Below are positions 23,844 through 34,871 of a stretch of 64,000 nt of DNA, one piece after another (position 1 is the first letter of the stretch; every line of letters begins with the position of its first letter). The stretch lies in contig OU862916.1 in assembly GCA_917880885.1 (NCBI GenBank), positions 53,976,831-54,040,830 of the forward strand, written 5' to 3'. The notes under the pieces are model-generated. The model searched no databases and was not told the DNA's origin. It saw only the letters and a program-made list of their open reading frames with translations. Position numbers and translations under genes: made by a program. The DNA comes from Limnephilus marmoratus. Lineage: Eukaryota > Arthropoda > Insecta > Trichoptera > Limnephilidae.

Positions 23844-24235
23844 TATTAATGTACTTATTTTTATATGAAATATTTATTGCTTTTTAAATTTTCTTTATTT
23901 TGTTGCGATGAAGCATTCGTATTTGTATCACATGTTCGGTGGTAGGTATGTGTGATGCATGCAGCGATCTTCTTTGAAGAAATCCCTTTCTAAAGAGTGT
24001 AGTGTGCACTCAGCTTATATCAAAAAGCGCTACTGGTTGCAGTGCATCGATGAAACTACGATACGAATCCACTCCACTAAGTCAATCATTCTCTAAGAAA
24101 TTGGTATCTTACTACCTCGCGTCGTCTTTACAGGCTCAGATTCCAGTAGCATTTTTTATTTGAAGGAAATCGTAGTTTTCAATTGATGGAATTGCAAGAT
24201 AACACTAATAGGAAATTCTCAAAGGAGCGAGGTTA

Positions 24236-24424
24236 ACAGACCGGTTAGTGGCTTGGCATAGCGTTTGGGTCCAACCCAGGCGTCGCGTGTTCGATTCCTT
24301 GGGTGGCTAAGTCCTCCATCATGACACGAGCAACATTTTCCGCTTTCTGTGGTGGTAGTAGGAGATTTTCAAATATTGTCAGGTTAATCGTAAACCTGGG
24401 AATGTTAGTCTTTATTTAAAAAAA
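24236..24424 (+). mobile_element. tRNA-derived SINE
   Basis: A tRNA-like head contains TAGTGGCTTGGCATAGCG (box A region, about 24246-24263) and GTGTTCGATTCC (box B, about 24287-24298). It is followed by a tRNA-unrelated body and a T/A-rich end. It does not fold into a convincing functional tRNA, so a SINE is the best call. It abuts the Tigger-like element on its right. Confidence 0.55.
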
Positions 24425-24426
24425 TA

Positions 24427-25241
24427 CAGTAGAATTCGGATAAAACGACCTCGCATATAACGGCCTACCGTTTTTAGCGACGATAATGTAAACTCAAGTT
24501 AGGTTTCATAGCTTTTAGAAGGAAAACGTATCAATTTAGTACGACTCCGTTTTAAGCGACTAACTGCTTAAAGCGACCTATTTTAATGATAATTCGTCCG
24601 GTTAGAACGACGCGACTTGTTACCTGTGACTAGGAAGCTCGATACAATGAGTTCGTGAAGCGAAAGTATTTTGAAATTGAAAAAAAAAATTGCAGTATTA
24701 CGACGTTCAGAAACCGGTGAATCAAATGTAACCCTCGCGAATGAGTTCGGCGTGTCTCATTCCACAATATCCCTGTTTAATGCCAATGTTTTGAAATGTA
24801 AACGTGTCAGGATATCAACTCAAGAACAAATAGATCAGACATTGTTACAGTGTAAAACTATGATGTCGCGTATTCACAATGCTGTGCGAAGCTTTTAGTA
24901 TCGAACAAAAATTGGCCAAAAACAAACTCAAATTACAGACTTTCTACGTTAGCAACTACAAACTACATATTTACTTGCGTAGAATGTATGTTCATTGTAT
25001 TTTTTTTATTACAGTACGTTTGTTATGTGAAAAGTTTATGTACCATTATAAATTGTATTAAATGTTTTATATACCTAAAAAGAAAATTATTTATCTATAC
25101 TATTACATATTCCAATACAATAATTACAATATGTATCATAATAAAAACAAGTTTATGTTATCCGGCCGCTTTGTGCGTTGTCCGGTTAGTACGACTATGT
25201 ATCACCAGTCCCTTGAGGGTCGTTATATCCGGATTATACTG
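24427..25241 (+). mobile_element. Truncated Tigger/pogo-like DNA transposon
   Basis: Terminal inverted repeats CAGTAGAATTCGGATAAAAC (24427) and, from the other strand, CAGTATAATCCGGATATAAC (25241) are flanked by TA on both sides (24425-24426, 25242-25243). The 815-bp element keeps only the N-terminal part of a transposase ORF, so it is non-autonomous. Confidence 0.75.
24671..24898 (+). pseudogene. Tigger/pogo transposase N-terminal fragment (CENP-B/psq-type helix-turn-helix)
   Basis: About 75 residues with IAVLRRSETGESNVTLANEF and GVSHSTIS form the helix-turn-helix that binds the terminal repeats in pogo-family transposases and CENP-B. RISTQEQIDQTLLQC matches the start of the second CENP-B-type domain. 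The frame then stops, and the DDE catalytic domain is absent. It lies inside the TIR-bounded element, so it is a decayed transposase rather than a host gene. The start is uncertain. Confidence 0.7.
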
Positions 25242-25243
25242 TA

Positions 25244-26534
25244 ATAATAATAATCTGATAAAAACTCTGATGTTTGACAGTGATATGAATGAGGCATGGA
25301 ACCGTCAGAGGAAGGACAACAGAAAAGAACAAGGTCCCTTGGTTATTGGTCTGGTAAAACGTATTATAACGTAAACGTAAAGAGTATTTAAGGTAAATTG
25401 TTGTAAATGGGCGTTTTTCAAAAAATTTGTACATTTGTAAAAGTCAGTGTCCGATCACTTTCAGGATCAATAACTTGTATTGTGTCGGTTTTAATGACCA
25501 CCCATATATTTTTTCCAATATAAATAACAAATAAATACCTTTATGGACTAAAAATAATGAATGAATCTATTAAAATTCTATATTATTTTAAAATAATTAA
25601 GACTACAGGTCACTGTTTTTGGTATGTCCTACACCTACCGCTACCAGTTAGAGTTCAAAAATTTAACGTTATTTAATGTTATCCTAGTATTTATTTCTAA
25701 TTATACTAATACGATAATATTGTATTTTCGATTTGAGACCTTAATATAGATTAATTATCGTCCAAAATTATTTAAAAACCAGATTTTAAGTTGTCCTGCG
25801 ATATTGCGTATGGTGGAATTTCCGCCTACGTGACCGCATTATTGACTTCTTCCAGACCGAATTTTGCCAAATCGATGCATATTTTCGAAAATAGCAACAT
25901 TATTTAGTGTATGAGGGCGATCATGTTTGATTTTCGACAGCCAGTTTGCCAAGAATTTGCAACAGAAGTGGTCGCTCTCAGTTGTGCTAAAAAAATATTC
26001 CACCAACGATTCCATATTTCTCCAGGTAAATAAACAGCATGTATTAGACTCTATTTTTTATTAAATTTATTCATTTATTGTTTTGCTAAATGTTCAGTTA
26101 GAATAAACAGAAGTTTCATAATTTTTTGATAAATTGTTTTTTATTTAAATTAAAAAAAATAAAAATTTAAACATTGTAATATAAATTCATACTTTAATCT
26201 TTGCGCTTTAAAAACGCTCGAAATAAACAAAAAAATTAAATCTAAAATTAATTTAGTGAATAAAATAATAGCGCCTTGCAAATCTCCTTTACTAACCATG
26301 TTTCCGTATAATATTGACTCCTCCCACCGCTTTCCCCCTCCCCCCAAAATCATCCCTCCCACTACTCCCACCTAATTAGTCTTTGGTACTTGCATTTAAT
26401 TTTTAAGTTAGTTTTAATTCTGCTCGTGAATGATACGGTTGTATCGAAACAGGTCGCGGAAAAATTAAATTTAAGTAACAAATATACATTTAATAAAACT
26501 CTTCAAAAAACAAAAAGGTAATATACTCCATCAT
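25244..26534. other. AT-rich non-coding DNA
   Basis: I see no gene. A 45-bp stretch near 25285-25330 (GAGGCATGGAACCGTCAGAGG) is similar to the LINE segment at 22641-22666 and may be a tiny relic. A run of CCCTCCC-type polypyrimidine lies at about 26325-26365. Confidence 0.35.
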
Positions 26535-27095
26535 ACCACCCAAAAAGAAGCCAGCGAAAACAAGAGAAGAAATATTAGAACAAAAATGCATAGCTGCACG
26601 TTTGAGATACCAACGACTTTAAAATGACACACAGAAAAGAGAAAAAATGAAAGAAAAAGGCACAAGAAAATTAGTTAAGGACATGAGTAGTGGTGAGCAG
26701 AAGGCTCCCAGAAGAGCATTGTTCTACCTATCGCGCAAAGAAAAAAGTTTTGAAAGAAGTTACAAATATTTTTGTTAAGGAAAATATGCCTGATTCAGTG
26801 TGTTCCACATCAGATTTTCCGGTGCCTTTTGATTAATTTGGTGAATTAACTATAGCTAAAAGTAATAAACGTGGAATATCGTTATTCTGTTGTAATTAAT
26901 CAAATAGATAATGAGGAAGGTGAACTAATGGTAACCTATTATGATAATTTGTGACGGTAAGTCACACTTTTAGAGTTAAAGAAAATGATATTTCTGATGT
27001 TTCTTTTGGGCAAATATTGGAAAAGTTACCAAATCCAGATCTAATCTAAGGGAAAAGATATTATTATTACTTTCCATCAGCTGTAGCGGTTTTAG
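26535..27095 (+). pseudogene. Decayed multi-copy insect protein gene, function unknown
   Basis: Conceptual translation with several stops and frame changes gives two protein-like blocks. The first is basic, PPKKKPAKTREEILEQK then ARLRYQRL (about 26538-26625). It is followed by MKEKGTRKLVKDMSSGEQK (about 26648-26705). The second (about 26870-27075) has YRYSVVINQIDNEEGELMV, then FRVKENDISDVSFGQILEKL and PNPDL-GKRYYYYF. This pattern (Lys/Arg-rich start, then a short C-terminal DI-V-I-LP motif) resembles an uncharacterised multi-copy family I associate with insect genomes. That association is from memory. No intact frame remains. Confidence 0.4.
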
Positions 27096-27099
27096 AGAA

Positions 27100-29255
27100 A
27101 TAAGTTAATTTTTATATTTTCTGGAACTGATTGCAGTTCATATTGATGAAGACTGATTTTGTATATAATTATAACTGGTTACTATTAAAAGTTAAATATT
27201 TTATAGTATTATTGTCAAGTCATAATGTTGATTGTGACATTAGAGAGCAAGTTTTAGTCAAATTTCTTAGTTGTAGTATTAATTTTACAACTCGATAAAG
27301 AGTGAAGAAAAGATTGTTTACTTAAGGAGTTTTAATAAGTTTAATACAAGTGTTCTGTAGAATTAAGAAAGTTCATAAAATGTTTTATTTGTTTAGAAAT
27401 TGTTGTTTTATCAGTCCATAATACAGATGGTAAAAGTTATAATAAATAGAAACAAAGAATGATTGCTTATATTCAATGATAATATGTTTTTTTATTTCAT
27501 ATAATCATTCCTCTGAATTATAAAACAGTCCCCTGTCAAGATTTTTCATAAAATTTACAATAACTCATAAATAAAGAGGAAAATGTGAGAGATTTATATA
27601 AATATATATTTAATATATTAATGCCTTTCCATGTATGTACATATTTTCTTAATTATTAACAAAAATATGCTTGGGATAGTGTTGTATGGGCCAGTTTCCA
27701 ATTAGTAGAGAAATACCCATATCTCAAAGAAATTTGTTTATTTTTATATATATAGTTTATGGTTCATTTTAAATTTGTTATAATTAAACATTCGTAAAAC
27801 AAAAACCCACATTTGTCTTTCTAGAACGAATAATATATAGTACAAAGTACCAAAAAGTAGCGTAAAAGAATGTTTTTATTTAAAAACTTAATATTTAATT
27901 CAATAGGACTGGTTGTGTTTTCAATACGTAAATAAAATTCTTAAATAATGAATTTCTTTTAAATTTCTTTATAAACATAATATAAGTGAGTAAAAGAATT
28001 TTTTACCAACAGTATTAAACTTAAATTGCAATTATTTTAAAAGTTTATTGATATTTTCTATTTTAAATACTGATGTCATGAAGTTCATACTTTCTTTAAT
28101 AAATTGACGTATATTTTTAATCGAAATGTAGCATCTCACATAAGTGGAATTCCTATTACGTCACCGACATCTTTTTTGGAAAACGCCCAGATACCGAGAG
28201 CGTCCCGTTCGATATAAATTTCTATTGGCGGCCGTACGCGGGTCGGTGCGACACGGAAGCGGATTTGCGTTCTTCCTTTTCTCGCATTCTTACCATACCC
28301 GGTTTATGTCGATTCCTTACCAACCCGTTAGGTTAGGTTAGATAATTAATTAGTTGGTTAGAACTTCCCGTCAATAAGGTCCCGCGGTAAGGCCTTTGAA
28401 CCTTCCTATAAGTACCTAGGTATAATAATAGATATACGTGTTAAAGTGCATCGCAACTTTTCCCACGGGTTCTATAAGGATATTTTCTTCACACAATAAA
28501 AAAGGAGCTATCGATGATTTTCGCAGAAACAACTAAAAATCAATTTGTCCTACGAGTCATCGTTGATTCGAAACCGCAGCAGAATTTATTTACGGCGTGG
28601 GTTATTTCGATGCCATGTTTTGAATTGGACTGCAAAACTATTTATGGCTTGCACTAAACGTGACTCTTAGTTTTTGAGAGGGAACCAATCGCAATAAATT
28701 CAGCGCCACAAAAAGTGTCCCCGGCCACCGGCTTGGGCAATATAGATTAGATTGGTTTATGAAAAAAATATACAATTTAGCGCTTCTTAACTTCTTGTAA
28801 ACCATACAAATAGGTTCATTATAATGTGTCGTGCAACATTAATGGTCGTGCACTGACCTATGCCGGAACTTTACAAAAAACATACTATTATAAAACTCCG
28901 CTGATTTTTTGTTTTTTGAATTCACGGTCGAAATGCAACGCAACTTGTCCCTTTTTACCGAACTCTCGAGTAATTATTTGGTTTTTTGTCTTATTTTGGA
29001 ATTTGTGAATTTACGGATAAAATAAGTCAGTCTAGTAAATTCAATGCCGGCGAGTGGACCTTTGATCGCTTGCTTGACTAGATTCACTATTACTTTTATT
29101 TAGCCGAGGACTATTTAGGTGTTTGATGACCAAATTTTGACCATTTTGCCATCAAAATTGTACGCCAAAAAGTGGATAGCATATTGTGGGTTACTAGCGC
29201 CCGATTTTTTTTTAGATATTCTGGATATTAGCTTGATAAATTAGTATGTATATAT
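27100..29255. other. Non-coding DNA, unrecognised
   Basis: This is mostly very AT-rich. A more GC-balanced island at about 28145-28345 carries an ORF of 65 codons with no recognised motif and ends in GTTAGGTTAGGTTAG. That resembles the TTAGG insect telomere repeat but is only about three units long. No gene is supported. Confidence 0.35.
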
Positions 29256-29259
29256 TATA

Positions 29260-29685
29260 ATGTATGGCCCCGAATGCTGGGCTGTGTACAACTCCTCCTC
29301 TAGGCAACTTGAAACAGCAGAAATTCGAATGATTAGATGGTCGGCAGTATTATCACTAGAAGATAAGTTAAAAGTTCACGCATTCGTGGTAGTAGTAAGT
29401 AGGAGGTAGTAAGTATTCGTGGTAGCAAGTAGGAGGAACGACAGTTGAGATGGTATGGGCACATAAGACGGAGACCACCAGACCACACAGTGAAGCAGGC
29501 AATGTCTATGGAGCTTCATCGACAGTCTTCCAGAGGAAGACCAAAGAACTCATGGACCCAAAGCTCCAAAATATTATAGAAAAACGGCCTGGATGAAAGC
29601 GATCCCCAGAACGAGAATAGCCGACCCCAATAGCATACCTGAGCAATGAGTTCGGACAGTGCAAGAAAGAAGAAAAAGCTTGATA
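29260..29685 (+). pseudogene. LINE reverse transcriptase C-terminal relic
   Basis: Translation gives MYGPECWAV, a stretch ending ETAEIRMIRWSAV, then after frame changes LRWYGHIRR and GRPKNSW. This is the same order of motifs as the C-terminal connector of insect LINE reverse transcriptases. It ends in an A/G-rich tail (CAAGAAAGAAGAAAAAG, about 29661-29677). It is a different family from the 21.5 kb LINE and is clearly decayed. Confidence 0.6.
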
Positions 29686-30033
29686 AATTTGCACACCATA
29701 TCTGCCTACGCAGATCAAAATACCGTGATGTATTATTTGGAAGCTCTTTCTCTGTTATCTAGGCTTTTGGTGTTGGTTTGTAGATTCGATCGTTTCGTTG
29801 TTTCTCTTTCTTTTTAGTTAGTACTTACACTTACGCATCACAGCACCACCGAAAATGCATCGTGTACCATATTCCACATCCTGTCCCGGAATGTCCTGCT
29901 GGAACCGCCAAAAATAGATAAGTGCATATTTTAATTATAAAGGCTATCATTTTGCTTGTAATTCTGTAACTACAACATCTTTCTCATTTCTGTTACTTGC
30001 TATCGAATAAAGAGCTCAACATTCAACAACTTT

Positions 30034-30215
30034 AAATATAAATTAAATAAAAAAATGAAACAATACAGCTTTCTTTCCCTGAAGAAGGAACGTTTGTTCC
30101 GAAACCGGTCGGATTTACGCATTATATAAGTGGTTTAAACAAAGTTGTTTTGTTTCATTTTTCTATAATGGATAACCACAAAGTGATAGCTACATTAAAA
30201 AATATAAATTAAATA
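30034..30215 (+). mobile_element. 150-bp insertion carrying a hammerhead-like motif, with 16-bp direct repeats
   Basis: AAATATAAATTAAATA is present at 30034-30049 and again at 30200-30215, bracketing 30050-30199. The insert begins AAAAAATGAAACAA, and TTGTTTCATTTTT occurs at about 30144-30156, giving 13-bp inverted arms around the core motif. The core at 30076-30113 is described separately. The flanking repeat is AT-rich, so part of the match could be chance. Confidence 0.55.
30076..30113 (+). ncRNA. Hammerhead-ribozyme-like core A
   Basis: CTGAAGA (30079-30085), one extra base, stem GGAAC/GTTCC (30087-30091, 30096-30100) with loop GTTT, then GAAA (30101-30104). ACCGGT (30104-30109) is self-complementary, followed by C30110, the predicted cleavage position. 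Bases 30076-30078 (TCC) pair with 30111-30113 (GGA) as the outer helix. The single extra base between the core A and stem II departs from the classical consensus, so self-cleavage is not assured. Confidence 0.5.
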
Positions 30216-30959
30216 TGCTATTTTAGTCTATTTTCATTACATTCGTCAACCAGAAGCTTAAGAAAATGGTATTGCTCCGCTATTTAAAGGAGTAGCGAAG
30301 AAGAAAAGTCAAATGTGGGGATGTAAACTCTGGAATTTTGTTTATCTTCGTTCAAGCACGACTAATACTAACCCACTGACAGAAAAAAAATATTTTCAAT
30401 TTCAAATGAAGCTTTTATGAGTTGTCCTGTCCACCGCTTTTTTTAGTTGTCTCCGGAAACCCAATAGCTTAATTTTAAAAATTATTGAACGAAAATTTAG
30501 TAAAATATTGTTGAAATGTTTTACTTTCTTAAACTTAAAATTTTAAATAGCATAATTTATTTATTATCCAAAAAAATGTTGATTTTTTTTCTTACCTCCA
30601 AAACCCCTTAAGCCTTGGAAAATTGCCTCATGTGCATACATAGGTAAGAATAAAAAACATATACAGCTTCTATTTTTTATTTTGATGAAAAGGGTGTATA
30701 TTGTATATATACACCACCACATTGTCGTTATTATTATTACATTACCCTACAGTTACCTTCTCGTTTATTATTATATTGAAGTTTATATTACCTGGGTAAA
30801 AAGACGAATGTTGATTGTGCCGTTAGCTATTCTTTAAATTTTATTATGTATAATAAACATTTTTTTATAAGATAACTATCGAGTTCCCGGCATGCGTTGC
30901 TATCGCACTTAATATTACTGAGGGAGCGGGCCGTATCGGTAGAGTCGGGTAGCGAGAAA

Positions 30960-31620
30960 TGAAAGGCGTCAGTCGATGTATGAGTCAGTCGTTTATTGGG
31001 CTACGTAGCGGGGGTCGGTGAAGCAGTAACATGATGTATACAGGGTGCCGTAGATGAGATGCTGCAGGCGCTCGGAGGAGATGGTGTGGTGAAGGTCAGC
31101 GAGTTGCTCGACACCATGGCGGTGGAGATGACCTATCTTCCAGGCCGTTGCTCGACGCTTTAAGTCGCGGAGATGAACGGTGTGTGGCTCGGTGAGCTGA
31201 GCCACCAGCAGGTAGTCCTGGCGAGGCGGAGCGTGTTTCCATGGCAGCGAAGCACGGTGGGGCTTCGGGGTGCCATGAAGTGGTGAGCTGATCCCTTGGC
31301 TGAAGGTGGCGTCAAACCTTATAAGTCGCGGGATGTAGCTGTTCTGCGGAGCTGAAGGCACGATGGGCCTTATAGCGGAGACGTGATGAAATCCTCGAGG
31401 AAGCTGCACTGGATGTGTGTAGATGCCATGCAGGAGCACTTGTGCGGAGATCGTTACATGCTGAGATGTTGGCCGACTGTTAGTGTGAGACTGAACTGCA
31501 GCGGACGAGCGATCGGTTGCTTATATAGCCGCGGCGAGTAACTACTCTCGCGGTAGCTAATACGTGCCACTTCGGCAGTTGACGAGAATGTTCGGCGCCG
31601 TACAGATATTGTACGGTGCT
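30960..31620 (-). mobile_element. LTR-like transcription unit with TATA box, initiator and poly(A) signal
   Basis: On the minus strand TATATAAG (31527-31520) is followed about 30 bp later by the initiator TCAGTC (31494-31489). About 500 bp further, AATAAA occurs at 30995-30990. The block is clearly richer in GC than the AT-rich DNA around it. An ORF of 148 codons spans 31439-30993 but contains no methionine, so it is unlikely to be a gene. Promoter plus poly(A) signal in 0.6 kb suggests a solo LTR, but I could not find TG...CA ends with a target duplication. Confidence 0.4.
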
Positions 31621-31930
31621 ACCTCGAGACCTTTCTAGGCGGTGGCGATATTATTATCGTCGAGCCGGCAGCAGCAGTAGGTAGGTATGTACTCAGGTAA
31701 GTAGCTTGCTCGTGTCGCGCGAATATTAGATATTTCTCGTTCGTTCTTTCTGATAGCGAAAGATAATGCGTCGCCACATTACCTTTCGTCCCGTGTTTCC
31801 TTCCCCGTCTTCCCTTTCCCCTCTCCCGCTTCCCCCGTCCCTCAAACCCCCTACCACTTTCCATACATTAGTCCCGGTACATTCAGTTTTCAAACAGCTC
31901 GCGTGCCACCTATTGCAATTTTAATACAAA

Positions 31931-32140
31931 TTTCATAACGCCAGAGCTCACCAGTACATATAGAAACCTTCGCGCACGTGCGCACACCAACTCACCAAAG
32001 ATTCATCGCAATCGGATGAATAGTACAAGAAATAATTTCATAACGCCAGAGCTCACCTCTATATATAGAAACTATCACGGGCATGTGCACATCAAATCAA
32101 CAAAGTTTCATCGCAATCAGATGAATAATTTAGGAGCGCG
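31931..32140 (+). repeat. Two tandem copies of a 105-bp repeat
   Basis: TTTCATAACGCCAGAGCTCA starts at 31931 and again at 32036. The downstream parts (TATAGAAAC, CACATCAA, TTCATCGCAATC, GATGAATA) also recur in order. The reverse complement of the same start lies at about 46490-46516, so the unit belongs to a dispersed family. Confidence 0.65.
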
Positions 32141-33080
32141 CGGGACAAACAAAGAAACAATCACTGTAAAAATTATATATAAACAGATTATAAAATCTTT
32201 AATAAGAAATACAAAATTAAAATATATAACATATTTATATACAAAAGAGAACAATGATTCTAATAGCTGTATTGGAATTCTGTTTCCAATGGTTTATTAA
32301 TCTGATATTTAACTATCGCAGGATCTGCTCCATTAGTGACCACGCACATTAGATCCGCGAATACAAAGGAGCTTAAACCGATAAGCTTTTTTTGCCTTCC
32401 CTTGACCCGTATTTTTCTATTTACCACCTGTTTCTTCGTGCTAATAGTTTGTAGACCCCTTCCGCCATGGAGCGAAGTTTTTTTTGTGTAGATCTTTTTT
32501 GTGCCTTGCCGCCGAAACTCCATCGTTATCGCCCGGTTTTATGTGGTATTTTTGATTCGTAGAGTAATTTAGTAGAAGAGACCACCGAATGTTAAAATAA
32601 TAAACCCGAAAAAATGAACAACCCGATAAAATATATTATTCTACCGCAGCATACCTGCATAAGTACATTGTTCATTTCCCGATACAACGGTTTCTCACCA
32701 TCGCATCGGAAGCCAGTGCCTAAGTGTTGTTGACATGTTTTATGTGGACTAGGTGAACTTTGGTGGGCCGTATTGCATTAATAAATTATTTTTCCAAGCC
32801 TTTTCTTGAACCTTCTGTTATTTTACTGTAAGCCAATCTAATCACCGTATGCTTTTGAAGTGAAAACTTTTTGAGCACCGTTGTGATTTGAAACTCGATG
32901 AAACGAAAAATAGCCACACTAAAAATATTCAAACACATCTATAGGATTAGCCTGCGAGAGAATGAGATAGTATAATCGGACTCCTCCTGCTTCGTAGCAT
33001 TCTCACTCTTGTCTACTTTGATTTTTGAAGGTTACAACTCTACCGCGTGTGAATTGCACGCTCTGATTTAAAAAAATAGT
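32141..33080. other. Non-coding DNA, unrecognised
   Basis: No coding region is supported. The minus-strand ORF at 32260-32523 shows no motif. No other structure was found. Confidence 0.3.
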
Positions 33081-33084
33081 GTCT

Positions 33085-33420
33085 TCAATTTGGGAGGCGG
33101 GAATGGGTACCTCCGCCCCGGGAACCTTTATTGGATAACCAACACCTCTGCCATAGGTCACCCCAAGTGGTTCGCTATGTTTGGTGATTTAACAGGGGTG
33201 CCCGGGTTCACGGGGTGAGGTTTGTCTAGGTCTTGCAGGCGGATGACCAGGACACACTGAACCCCAGATTCCTACCCACCCCTTAAACCCTTTTCCTTCC
33301 CAGAACCTTCCTCTCCTTTCTTTCCTTAAGAAAAAACCACCACACAGCATCCCCAAAGATGTCATAGGCCCTGTGGGAAATTATTTTCCTCAGGGCCGAC
33401 TGTGTGGAGCTCATGTAAAA
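33085..33420 (+). mobile_element. Poly(A)-tailed retroposon, family A, most complete copy
   Basis: The copy starts TTGGGAGGCGGG and runs through ACCAACACCTCTGCCATAGG, a CCCGGG-containing centre and ATCCCCAAAGATGTC. It ends GTGTGGAGCTCATGTAAAAAC. Related pieces occur at 41640-41745, 43590-43785, 46536-46990, 47120-47425 and 49025-49180. No ORF and no clear tRNA promoter boxes were seen, so it may be a SINE or the 3' end of a LINE. Confidence 0.6.
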
Positions 33421-33487
33421 ACAAAAAGTGTCTTGTATTTTTTATCTATTATAAAGTTATTATTTCTTTCTCTTGTTAAAAGTTGTA

Positions 33488-33793
33488 CTGCCTACCAGTG
33501 GTGGTCTGTGAATTTTCAGTGAGCTAGAGTGCTGAGATTGGAAAATATGACGTTATTGATGTTGTTGTAGCTGAAAATGAATTTTTTTTTTCCAAATTTA
33601 AACTTTTTGTTAAAAACTGTACTGAAATGTAGATGCGGCGCATCCCCAAACTGAAAGAATCCTGCAAATCTTCATACAAAATATTGAAATTTTGAAAAAA
33701 AAATTTTCGGCTTCAGCAATATCAATAACGTCGTATTTTTTAATCTTAGCACTCTAGCTCACTGAAAACTCACGGACCGCCACTGCTGCCTAC
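33488..33793. mobile_element. hAT-type MITE with 8-bp target duplication
   Basis: The element 33496-33785 has ends CAGTGGTGGTCTGTGA and, inverted, CAGTGGCGGTCCGTGA, with similarity continuing inward for about 80 bp. CTGCCTAC flanks it on both sides (33488-33495 and 33786-33793). The CAGTGGCGG-type terminus with an 8-bp duplication is characteristic of hAT transposons. It is 290 bp and non-coding. Confidence 0.9.
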
Positions 33794-33808
33794 GCGTAAA
33801 AGCCTTCA

Positions 33809-34051
33809 AGGGTCCTAGCAGGGGCGATCGATAAGGATTGATACGATAACTTTCCGTAACTTCTCATCGTTCCCTAGCATGATTGCAGATCGCTAACGAA
33901 TAAGTAACAGTTTACAATGACTGAGTGTTCTTAATATATTCGACGTCAACTGTTGTTTGTACGTTAGCGATCTGCTGTTGTCCTAGAGAACGATGAGAAT
34001 TTACCGAAAGTTATCCTATCAATCCTTACAGATCGGCCATGCTAGAACCCT
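33809..34051. mobile_element. MITE with long inverted repeats
   Basis: The arms AGGGTCCTAGCAGGGGCGAT (33809) and inverted AGGGTTCTAGCATGGCCGAT (34051) stay similar for about 100 bp, including CAGATCGCTAACG and TTCTCATCGTTC. A fragment with CAGATCGCTAACGAACAA recurs at about 51826-51844. The target duplication is not clear. Confidence 0.7.
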
Positions 34052-34870
34052 CTGGACGTTAAATAAATAAATGTAATGTATTTAACAGCGTTTAATGAAC
34101 AGATCTGTATGGTTAGGTATTTCCCAACGTCCCTCTACTTTTTCCTCTCTTCCTTCGGTCTTATTTTACCCAAATGCTCTAATCTGTTCTTACTACTTAT
34201 TTCTATAAATTCTGTCAATCTTCTTCCTAGGATATGCACTATCATTCGTTTCGACGGCATGAGTCGCTTCGTCTTCCTGTACAATAAAAATATTGATAAA
34301 AACTTCCATAACATTTAAAAACTAGCGTCATCGACCTACATAATAAGAATATTATCGAATAATCTAGCGAAACGTAGTAGAAATGAGCCTTATTAATAGC
34401 AGTATAAAAATAAAGTACAAAATTATGATAGTTATTTTCCGATGTTTTATATTAGACATAACCGTTAACTTTAATGTGAATTGTGAATAGGCATCATATG
34501 TTATTTCTATGGTTTCCCTATCTGATACGTTCTCATGACTATCAAAATGAATTAAATAAAACGAAGTTTAGTGAACCGATATAATAGGTAAGGATTGGCT
34601 CGGATAAAGTTTTGCTTCAACCTTGTAAGTCGGCAGGTTTGGTGTTACAGAATTAATAGCCTTGAGACGTTTTCCTAACCATTTTACATCGGGACGTTTC
34701 GGTAATTTGCATCACTTTAATATAATAATGTATATGTTTCTACTATTTTCCTATAATCGATTTAAATTGTCGATCATTTAAAATAATCTCTAGATTTGTC
34801 TTATTCAGTGGTGTGTAACATGTACCTAATATGCACTGGCAATAATATGTAATAGTGTCGTATTTAAATG
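34052..34870. other. Non-coding DNA, unrecognised
   Basis: The ORF at 34076-34318 has no recognisable motif. I see no repeat structure. Confidence 0.3.
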
Positions 34871-34871
34871 T

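Noticed and set aside
24246..24310. Functional tRNA gene
   Set aside because: Box A and B are present but no cloverleaf with paired acceptor ends can be drawn; fits a SINE.
26420..26462. Another hammerhead-like motif (GTGAATGA, GATAC/GTATC hairpin, GAAACAGGTC)
   Set aside because: The core is wrong at several positions and the outer helix does not pair; at best a distant relic.
28325..28345. GTTAGGTTAGGTTAG as an interstitial telomere array
   Set aside because: Only about three units, too short to separate from chance in GGTTA-rich lepidopteran DNA.
30993..31439. 148-codon minus-strand ORF in a GC-rich block, as a protein gene
   Set aside because: It contains no methionine and only an alternative start; the stop overlaps a poly(A) signal. 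The LTR-like reading explains it better.
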